17,867 bases of DNA. Source: an uncultured Clostridia bacterium (GTDB taxonomy: Bacteria; Bacillota; Clostridia; Oscillospirales; Oscillospiraceae). Each line of letters starts with the position of its first letter. The stretch's first letter is position 1. The translations under genes and the position numbers were made by a program. The stretch lies in the NCBI GenBank assembly GCA_945927915.1, contig CAMEMX010000006.1:1-17867 (forward strand), given 5' to 3'. Below are positions 12,029 to 17,867 of this stretch, one piece after another. The notes beneath the pieces were generated by a model, which was not told the DNA's origin, made no database searches, and saw only the letters and a list, made by a program, of their open reading frames with translations.

Positions 12029-13411
12029 TTACTTTCTTGCTTCGGGCAGGGAGGCGGCGGCGACGGACTGACCGACGCGGCGGGTCTTCTCGTCCGGGAG
12101 CATCACGCGCACCTTGCCGGCAAGCTCCGGATACTCCTCGCGCAGGACGCGCAGGCAGGTGTCGAGGATCATGCTGCCGCCCAGGCCGGACATCACGCGG
12201 CCGAGGACGATCATGTGGTGCACGTCGTAGAAGCGGCAATAGAGCTTCATCGTGTGGGCAAGGTAGACGCCGATGGATTCAAAGATCTGTCTGGCGCGGC
12301 TGTCGCCCTTTTCGACGAGAAGCTGCACGGCCTTGAGCTTTTCGGCGGGCGTGAGGCTCTCGTCCAGCTCGATACCGGCTCTGGGCGCGAGCTTGATGAC
12401 CGCGTCCTGCGAGAAATACTTGCAGCCGACGCCGATGTCGGTCGACCATTCGTCCGCCATGGCGCTTTCGTACAGGTCGACGGGGGCGAAGGCAAGCTCG
12501 TTGAGCCAGCCGAGGACGTTGCCGTCGGCATCGACATAGCCGACCGCCTCGCTTGTGCCCATCGCCATCCCCATGACGGAGCCGCACTCCAGACCCATCG
12601 CGCCTGCCAGCGCGGTCACGTCGCCGTCGTTGGCAACGACAATGGGCACGTCGCCGATCTCCAGCGCGGCGCGGTCATAGATGGTCTTGACCAGCTCGCG
12701 CTTTTCGCGCGGGACCTTGATGAACAGCGCCGAGACCATCGGGCTGTTGCCGATGAAGACGCCCGCCGACGAAACGCCGATACCGTCGACGCGGGGCATC
12801 TTGGACGCGGCGGTCTTGAACGCCTCGACGATGCCGTCGAAGTGGTACTGCGGGTCGGATTCCGTCTTCGGGTGCCAGATGACCTCCTCGGAGTAGACGG
12901 TCTTGCCGTCGATGACGGCAGAGACCTTGCGGTCGGAGCCGCCGGCGTCGAAGCCGATGCGGCAGCCCTCCATGTGGCCGCCGATGGAGACGGACGCCTC
13001 GTTCTCCTGCGGGCAGTCCTCGATCGGGCAGTCGATGACCTCGAACGGCACCTCATACACGTCCTGCATGAACTGCACGTCGAACCAGCGCTCGCCCTCG
13101 AGGGTATAGGCCTGCTGCAGGCGCTGCGCCAGGGCGCTGTCGCCGCAGATATAGATGCGGAAGCCGCCGATCGACCACAGCAGGAACTTGACATAGCGCT
13201 CGACGAAGCGGTAGTCCGCCTCGCGCAGCGCCTCCGTGCCGTGGATCTTCGTGTGGTGGACGGAGATCTTGCCCTTGTCGCGCTCGATGGCGATGGTCAG
13301 GGGTTTTTCCGCGCCCTTTTCATAGGCGTCGATCCAGACGCCGAAGGGGATAAAGTCCGTGTCGAGCACGGGAAGATTTTTGACGGAATATTCAATGCCC
13401 AAATACTTCAT
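12029..13411 (-). CDS. ROK-like (sugar kinase fold) protein with long N-terminal extension
   Basis: A 460-residue protein. Residues from about 150 on match the ROK/ASKHA fold: IGFDAGGSDRKVSAVIDG (152-169, phosphate 1 loop), IGVSSAGV (211-218), the catalytic-type aspartate in VVANDGDVTALAGA (258-271), and AMGTSEAVGYV (283-293, phosphate 2). Canonical ROK kinases are about 300 residues and carry a zinc-binding HX9CXCGX2GCXE motif. That motif is absent here, and about 150 extra N-terminal residues of unrecognised type precede the fold. The N-terminal part contains no obvious helix-turn-helix, so a NagC-like repressor is not supported. The start has GGAG right after the nahK stop (10-base gap), so the genes are co-transcribed. 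Its position between nahK and nagA suggests an amino-sugar kinase producing GlcNAc-6-phosphate, or a sugar sensor. This is inference. Confidence 0.8.
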   Translation of the reverse strand: MKYLGIEYSVKNLPVLDTDFIPFGVWIDAYEKGAEKPLTIAIERDKGKISVHHTKIHGTEALREADYRFVERYVKFLLWSIGGFRIYICGDSALAQRLQQAYTLEGERWFDVQFMQDVYEVPFEVIDCPIEDCPQENEASVSIGGHMEGCRIGFDAGGSDRKVSAVIDGKTVYSEEVIWHPKTESDPQYHFDGIVEAFKTAASKMPRVDGIGVSSAGVFIGNSPMVSALFIKVPREKRELVKTIYDRAALEIGDVPIVVANDGDVTALAGAMGLECGSVMGMAMGTSEAVGYVDADGNVLGWLNELAFAPVDLYESAMADEWSTDIGVGCKYFSQDAVIKLAPRAGIELDESLTPAEKLKAVQLLVEKGDSRARQIFESIGVYLAHTMKLYCRFYDVHHMIVLGRVMSGLGGSMILDTCLRVLREEYPELAGKVRVMLPDEKTRRVGQSVAAASLPEARK

Positions 13412-13421
13412 CGGTTTCTCC

Positions 13422-14504
13422 TCAATGCTTCGCGGCTTCTTCCGCGACGATTTTCTGCATCTCGTCCCAGTGCGCCTCCATGTCTGCCACGAGCTTGAGC
13501 TGGGCGCGGGTGCGGACGAGGTTGTGCTCCGGGTAGGCGGTCTTGAAATAGCGGTCGCCGTCGAGATAGTCGGTCAGGAAGCGCACCGCAAGCTCCAGCG
13601 TGATGATCTTCGCGCCGAGGGGCAGAAGCTGCGTCTCGGCCTCGGTCAGGCTGTGGCAGGCGGTGAGGTAGCCCGCCGTGTAGACGCGGAAGAGGTCGAG
13701 ATTGATGCCCATTTTGGCGGTGTCCGGCTCATCTTCGGGGGCGGTCGCCGCGCCGAAGCGGATGGAATCGCCGTAGTCATACAGCGACGAGCCGGGCATG
13801 ACGGTGTCGAGGTCGAGGACGCACATCGCCTTGCGCGTCTTTTGGTCGAGCAGGACGTTGTTGAGCTTGGTGTCGTTATGCGTCACGCGCAGGGGCAGCT
13901 CCCCGCTCTCAAGCAGGCGGCAGATCGTGCCGGCCTCGTCCTCACGCGCCATGATAAAGTCGATCTCGGGCTTGACCTCGTCGGCTCTGCCGGCGGCGTT
14001 GCGCGCGAGCGATTCCTTAAACAGGCGGTAGCGGTTGATGGTATTATGGAACAGCGGGATCGTTTCATGCAGGGTATCCGCCGGAAAATCGCGCAGCATT
14101 TCCTGGAAACGACCGAAAGCAATGGCGCTCTCGTAAAAATCGCGGTCGGTCTCCGGCGCCTCAAGGCAGATGCCGTCGGCAAATTCGTAGCAGCGCCAGT
14201 ATTCGCCCGCCTCGTCGACGAAATAATAATTTCCGGTGTCCGCGGGGACGAAGTGCAGCGTCTCGCTGGGGTCGGATACGCGCCCGCGCAGGTATTCCGT
14301 CACGGCGCTGACGTTTTCCATGACGGCCTTGGGGTCGGTGAAGACGTAGCGGTTGATGCACTGTAAAATATAGACCTTATCGCGGTCGGTCCTGACCTGA
14401 TAGGTGCTGTTGATATGTCCGGAGCCGAATTCCCTGCAACTGACGCACGCGCCGTCGGTCAGGAAATGGACGATCACCCCATCGGGGTGCAGATGCTGAT
14501 TCAT
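13422..14504 (-). CDS. nahK: N-acetylhexosamine 1-kinase (NahK-type phosphotransferase)
   Basis: A 360-residue aminoglycoside-phosphotransferase-fold kinase. Several segments match what I recall of Bifidobacterium longum NahK almost word for word: GHINSTYQV (29-37), PLRVTHNDTKLNN (204-216, catalytic D211), DLDTVMPGS (231-239), YGDSIRFGA (244-252) and, near the C-terminus, YPEHNLVRTR. NahK phosphorylates GlcNAc and GalNAc at the anomeric C1, giving the 1-phosphates used for UDP-sugar formation in the lacto-N-biose/galacto-N-biose pathway. Here the phosphorylase, galT and galE partners are not in view. It is the first gene of the nahK-ROK-nagA operon, with GAGAGG about 10 bases upstream of the ATG. 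Anomeric kinase activity is well supported by motif; the sugar preferred is not. Confidence 0.88.
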   Translation of the reverse strand: MNQHLHPDGVIVHFLTDGACVSCREFGSGHINSTYQVRTDRDKVYILQCINRYVFTDPKAVMENVSAVTEYLRGRVSDPSETLHFVPADTGNYYFVDEAGEYWRCYEFADGICLEAPETDRDFYESAIAFGRFQEMLRDFPADTLHETIPLFHNTINRYRLFKESLARNAAGRADEVKPEIDFIMAREDEAGTICRLLESGELPLRVTHNDTKLNNVLLDQKTRKAMCVLDLDTVMPGSSLYDYGDSIRFGAATAPEDEPDTAKMGINLDLFRVYTAGYLTACHSLTEAETQLLPLGAKIITLELAVRFLTDYLDGDRYFKTAYPEHNLVRTRAQLKLVADMEAHWDEMQKIVAEEAAKH

Positions 14505-14542
14505 GCGGAGTCATCCTCTCGTTTTTTTCATCCTATGCGAAG

Positions 14543-14560
14543 CGCGCACCTTGGTGCGCG
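14543..14560 (-). promoter_or_regulatory. 18-bp palindrome in the nahK leader, candidate operator
   Basis: CGCGCACCTTGGTGCGCG is a palindrome broken only at its two central bases. It lies just downstream of the predicted transcription start of nahK and 39 bases before the ATG. There is no T run on either side, so it is not a terminator. Its position suits a repressor site for an amino-sugar-responsive regulator, or a leader hairpin. Confidence 0.45.
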
Positions 14561-14579
14561 TCGTGGGTGTAACTATGTC

Positions 14580-14608
14580 ATATTACCACGAGTTTACCAA
14601 AAAAGCAA
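14580..14608 (-). promoter_or_regulatory. Candidate promoter of the nahK operon
   Basis: On the minus strand TTGCTT (complement of 14603-14608) and TAATAT (complement of 14580-14585) are 17 bases apart, in the AT-rich part of the gap between the exporter terminator and nahK. Each box matches consensus at four of six positions. Confidence 0.45.
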
Positions 14609-14650
14609 GAAGAATATACTTTTTCTATGATATTTCGCGTTACGCCGCGC

Positions 14651-14677
14651 AAAAAACCGCGCCCGGCGGGCGCGGTT
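14651..14677 (-). terminator. Rho-independent terminator of the MATE/ABC exporter operon
   Basis: Bases 14655-14664 pair perfectly with 14668-14677 around a 3-base loop. On the minus strand the stem runs into six Ts (complement of 14651-14656). It lies eight bases after the ABC stop codon. It separates the exporter operon from the nahK operon. Confidence 0.9.
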
Positions 14678-14685
14678 CCTGCGGT

Positions 14686-16440
14686 TCAGTGCTGCTGGCC
14701 CAGATCCTGCGTCCGGCGCAGGCCGGCATAGAGGCCGCCGCGGCGCATCAGCTCGTCATGCGTGCCCTGCTCGCAGATCCTGCCGTCCGCGATCACGATG
14801 ATGCGTGAGGCGCTGCGGATGGTCGAAAGGCGGTGGGCGATGATGAGCGTCGTGCGTCCGACCGCCAGCGCGTCGAGCGCGGACTGGATCTTCGCCTCGG
14901 TCACGCTGTCGAGGGCGCTCGTCGCCTCGTCGAGGATCAGAATGGGCGGGTTTTTCAGGAAAATGCGTGCGATGGAGACGCGCTGCTTCTGTCCGCCGGA
15001 CAGGAGGGTGCCGCGCTCGCCGACGTAGGTGTCGAAGCCGTCGGGCATGGCCATGATGTCGTCGTAGATCTCGGCGCGCTTCGCCGCCTCGACGACCTCC
15101 TCCATCGTCGCGTCCGGGCGACCGTAGCGGATGTTGTTGCCGATGGTGTCGGCAAAGAGGAAGACCTCCTGCTGCACGACGCCGATGGCCTGGTGCAGCG
15201 ATTTCTGCGTCACGCTGCGCACGTCGTGACCGTCAATGGTGATCGCGCCGGCCGTCACGTCGTAAAAGCGCGGGATCAGGCGGCAGAGCGTGCTCTTTCC
15301 GCCGCCGGAGGGGCCGACGATGGCGATCGTCTCGCCCGGCAGCACGCGCAGGCTGACGTCCTCGAGCACGTCGAGGTCATCGTCATAGGCGAAGGAGACG
15401 TCCCTGACCTCGATCTCGCCGCGGACGTTCTTCAGCTCCTGCGCGTCGGGCGCGTCCTTGAGCGACGGCTCCGTGCGCATCAGCTCGGCAAAGCGGCTCA
15501 GGCCGGCGAAGCCGTTGGCGAACATCTCGGCGAAGTTGATGAGCTTGCGCACGGGGCTGATGAAGGTGGAGATGTAGAGGCTGAAGGTCAGCAGGTCGAT
15601 CATCTCCATGCTGCCGTCCATGATGAGCGCGCCGCCGACGGCGATGACCGCCACGGACAAGATCGACATGAAGAACTCCAGCGAGCCGGAGAAGATGCCC
15701 ATTTCGCGGTGAAACTCGCGCTTGGAGACCTTGAAGCGCTCGTTGGCCTCGTTGAACTTGCCGAATTCGACGGTCTCGTTGGCAAACGCCTTCGCCGTGC
15801 GGATGCCGGAGAGCGAGGACTCGATCTCGGCGTTGATGGCGGCGGTGCGGCTCTTGACGCCCTTGGACACGGCGCTCATTTTCCGCCGACGCGAGATCAC
15901 GACGACGAGCAGGATCGGCAATATGACGCAGATGACCAGCGCCAGCCGCCACTCGATCGTGAACATCACGATCAGCGCGCCGACGATCGTCAGCGCCGAG
16001 ATGATGAGATCCTCCGGGCCGTGGTGGGCAAGCTCGGTGATCTCGAACAGGTCGCTCGTCAGGCGGCTCATGAGCTGGCCGGTGCGGTTGCGGTCATAAA
16101 ACTCGTAGCCGAGGCTCTGCATATGCGAAAACAGGTCGCGGCGGATGTCCGCCTCGACGCGGATGCCGAAGGTATGGCCCCAGTAGCAGATGACGTAATA
16201 CAGCACCGCGCGAATGAGATAGGCCACCGCCATCGCGCCCATGACGGCAAAAAACGCGCTGTAGGCCTCACGCGGCAGCAGGTCGTTCATCGCGGTGCGC
16301 GAGACGAGCGGGAAGGCCAGATCGACCACCGCGACGAGCATCGCGCAGAACATATCCATTGCGAACAGCTTGCGATGCGGCTTGAAATAGGAGAGGAAAA
16401 TGCGCAGCAGGCTGTGCTTCTGATAAAACTCCGTGTTCAT
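14686..16440 (-). CDS. ABC half-exporter, membrane domain fused to ATPase
   Basis: A 584-residue ABC transporter of the MsbA/LmrA/BmrA architecture. Six membrane helices occupy about residues 25-320, followed by an ATP-binding domain. That domain has Walker A GPSGGGKST (376-384), a Q-loop VVQQEVFLF, signature LLSGGQKQR (479-487), Walker B ILILDEATS and the H-loop histidine H536 (IIAHRLST). All catalytic motifs are intact. It should export a lipid or drug-like compound as a dimer. Only one half-transporter gene is present, so a homodimer is the simplest model. The frame is open up to 16605, but the start at 16440 gives the normal N-terminus, has AAAGGATGG upstream, and overlaps the MATE stop by four bases (ATGA). 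The substrate cannot be predicted. Confidence 0.94.
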   Translation of the reverse strand: MNTEFYQKHSLLRIFLSYFKPHRKLFAMDMFCAMLVAVVDLAFPLVSRTAMNDLLPREAYSAFFAVMGAMAVAYLIRAVLYYVICYWGHTFGIRVEADIRRDLFSHMQSLGYEFYDRNRTGQLMSRLTSDLFEITELAHHGPEDLIISALTIVGALIVMFTIEWRLALVICVILPILLVVVISRRRKMSAVSKGVKSRTAAINAEIESSLSGIRTAKAFANETVEFGKFNEANERFKVSKREFHREMGIFSGSLEFFMSILSVAVIAVGGALIMDGSMEMIDLLTFSLYISTFISPVRKLINFAEMFANGFAGLSRFAELMRTEPSLKDAPDAQELKNVRGEIEVRDVSFAYDDDLDVLEDVSLRVLPGETIAIVGPSGGGKSTLCRLIPRFYDVTAGAITIDGHDVRSVTQKSLHQAIGVVQQEVFLFADTIGNNIRYGRPDATMEEVVEAAKRAEIYDDIMAMPDGFDTYVGERGTLLSGGQKQRVSIARIFLKNPPILILDEATSALDSVTEAKIQSALDALAVGRTTLIIAHRLSTIRSASRIIVIADGRICEQGTHDELMRRGGLYAGLRRTQDLGQQH

Positions 16441-17843
16441 TTTACACCATCCTTTGCGATATTGTTGACCCAAACACCCTTCTTGATGAGGATCAGACCG
16501 ACGGCGCACTTGCCGAGGTCGACGAGCTGGCAGACCAGATACAGCGGCACGATGGAGATCCCCACCACACGCTGCAGGAAGAACGCCAGCGGCACGGTGA
16601 TGCACCAGACATAGGCGCTGTCAAACAGGAAGGTGACGAAGGTCTTGCCGCCGGAGCGCATCGTAAAATAGGTCGCGTTGGCGAGGCTGTTGATGGGCAT
16701 GGCGATCGCGACGATCAGGATGAATTTCGAGGCCAGCGCCCGCACCTGCGCGGGCTGGGCGGTGTAGATGTTCGGGATATAGGGCGACAGCAGCGCCATG
16801 GCGCCGCCGATGGCGAAGCAGATCGCCACGGAAAAGACGATCAGCTTGCGGTCGGTGTCCACCGCCTCGTCGAGCTTGTTCGCGCCGAGGAGCTGACCGA
16901 CGATGATGCCGATGGCGTTTCCCATCGCCAGGAACGCGACATTGAAAACGTTGCCCACGGTCGAGGCGATCGTGTTGGCAGGCACGACGATGAGGCCGCA
17001 CAGGCTGTAGCACAGGCCGAGCAGCGCCATGCCGCCGGCCCAGAGCGTCTCGTTGAGCATGAGCGGCAGGGTCTTTACGGCGATCTTTCCCGCAAGCTGC
17101 TTCGGGATGCGCAGCGAGCGGTAGGCGCCGACGATGAAACGGCAGCGCTTGGGGTGGCGGTGCGTCCAGAGCATCACGATGCCCGCCTCGACAAAGCGCG
17201 CGACCACCGTCGCGATGGCGGCGCCCGCAGAGCCGAGCCGTGGGAAGCCGAGGTTGCCGAAAATGAGCAGCGCGTTCAGGCAGAGGTTGACGGCGACCGA
17301 GGCGATGCCTGCGGTCATCGGCACGATGGTCTGCCCGGTCTCGCGCAGGGTGCCGGCATAGCACTGCGACAGGACGAACGGCACAAAGCCGATCAGCATG
17401 ATGCGCAGATACTCCTTCGCAAAGTAGAGCGTTTCGGCGCGCTGCGTCTGCGTGCCCTCGCCCTTGAGATAGAGCAGGATCAGATCCTCTCCAAACAGCA
17501 AAAAGATGCCCACACCCAGCGCCGTCAGCGCCGCGCAGATGAGCAGCTTGAAGCGGAACGCATAGCGCACGCCGTCGTGGTTGCCGCTGCCGTAATACTG
17601 CGCGCCGAAGATGCCCGCGCCGGAGACCGCGCCGAAAATCGCCAGATTGAAGACAAAAATGAGCTGGTTCGCCACGCCGACACCGCCCATTGCCGTCTCG
17701 CCGACGCCGCCGACCATGATGTTGTCGAGCAGGGCGACGAACTGCGTGATGCCGTTCTGAACCATGATCGGCACGGCGACCGCCAGCGCCATGCGGTAAA
17801 ACGCGCGGTCACCGATGTATTTCTTTCTTAAACTTGATGCCAT
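16437..17843 (-). CDS. MATE-family multidrug/cation antiporter
   Basis: A 468-residue protein with about 12 membrane helices in two related halves, the usual size for MATE exporters, which expel drugs or metabolites using a Na+ or H+ gradient. The N-terminal half shows the typical VPIMVQNGITQFVALLDNIM segment and GAVSGAGIFGAQYYGSG. A corresponding GNAIGIIVGQLLGA segment appears in the second half. An ATG at 17855 is also in frame, but it overlaps GGAGG (complement of 17849-17853), which is correctly placed for the ATG at 17843, so the latter is chosen. The gene is first in the pair with the ABC exporter. Its promoter is outside the window. The substrate is unknown. Confidence 0.93.
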   Translation of the reverse strand: MASSLRKKYIGDRAFYRMALAVAVPIMVQNGITQFVALLDNIMVGGVGETAMGGVGVANQLIFVFNLAIFGAVSGAGIFGAQYYGSGNHDGVRYAFRFKLLICAALTALGVGIFLLFGEDLILLYLKGEGTQTQRAETLYFAKEYLRIMLIGFVPFVLSQCYAGTLRETGQTIVPMTAGIASVAVNLCLNALLIFGNLGFPRLGSAGAAIATVVARFVEAGIVMLWTHRHPKRCRFIVGAYRSLRIPKQLAGKIAVKTLPLMLNETLWAGGMALLGLCYSLCGLIVVPANTIASTVGNVFNVAFLAMGNAIGIIVGQLLGANKLDEAVDTDRKLIVFSVAICFAIGGAMALLSPYIPNIYTAQPAQVRALASKFILIVAIAMPINSLANATYFTMRSGGKTFVTFLFDSAYVWCITVPLAFFLQRVVGISIVPLYLVCQLVDLGKCAVGLILIKKGVWVNNIAKDGVK

Positions 17844-17867
17844 ACCTTCCTCCATAGTTCTGTTGAA

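Noticed and set aside
12029..13411. A NagC/XylR-type ROK repressor.
   Set aside because: The N-terminal region shows no helix-turn-helix pattern, and the gene lies inside the operon it would control.
11951..13498. A 515-codon plus-strand frame opposite the ROK-like gene.
   Set aside because: It spans two minus-strand genes and their junction, has shadow composition, and no ribosome binding site was found.
13422..14504. An aminoglycoside resistance phosphotransferase.
   Set aside because: The fold is shared, but the specific motifs match N-acetylhexosamine 1-kinases, and nagA is in the same operon.
14833..16614. A 593-codon plus-strand frame opposite the ABC exporter.
   Set aside because: Arg/Asp/His/Val-rich shadow translation; the minus strand has every ABC motif in order.

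Overview
The window is high-GC, densely coded DNA that reads as the chromosome of a gut-type anaerobic Firmicute. My best guess is an Oscillospirales/Ruminococcaceae-like clostridium. That guess rests on the mixture of gene families, the strong GGAGG-type ribosome binding sites, the sigma-A-like TTGACA/TATAAT promoters and the codon use. It is not proof of taxon. I see no phage genes, transposase, tRNA, rRNA or CRISPR array.

Layout. (1) 1-2203: the 3' part of an NADP-type glutamate dehydrogenase, a perfect 19-bp terminator, and a convergent LysR regulator (minus strand). The LysR gene shares a regulatory region with the next gene. (2) 2204-3621: an iron-dependent alcohol dehydrogenase, then a 166-bp foldback (MITE-like) element whose left end contains the dehydrogenase stop codon, then a bidirectional terminator. 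(3) 3622-4610: a small amidohydrolase (minus strand) with a GC-rich hairpin covering its ribosome binding site. (4) 4611-8395: pyridoxamine/pyridoxal kinase and a large YfhO-family membrane protein, coupled by an ATGA overlap. (5) 8396-9386: a hairpin, a dispersed palindromic repeat, and a diacylglycerol-kinase-family lipid kinase (minus strand). (6) 9489-10834: a good promoter, 5-formyltetrahydrofolate cyclo-ligase, and an ATGA-overlapping gene for an apparent HicB-like plus DinB-like fusion, closed by a strong terminator. (7) 10849-14608, minus strand: an amino-sugar operon in the order nahK (N-acetylhexosamine 1-kinase), an atypical ROK-like protein, and nagA (GlcNAc-6-phosphate deacetylase). 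A promoter and an 18-bp palindrome precede it. (8) 14651-17843, minus strand: a MATE exporter and an ABC half-exporter overlapping by ATGA, ending in a T-tailed terminator.

How the genes work together. Most neighbours are housekeeping or metabolic units separated by well-formed terminators. The most coherent pathway is the nahK-ROK-nagA operon. It combines a kinase that phosphorylates N-acetylhexosamines at C1 with a deacetylase acting on the 6-phosphate, and between them a ROK-fold protein of unknown activity. This suggests salvage of GlcNAc/GalNAc from host glycans or cell wall. The least understood items are the HicB-DinB fusion, the ROK-like protein with its roughly 150-residue N-terminal extension and no canonical zinc motif, and the foldback element.
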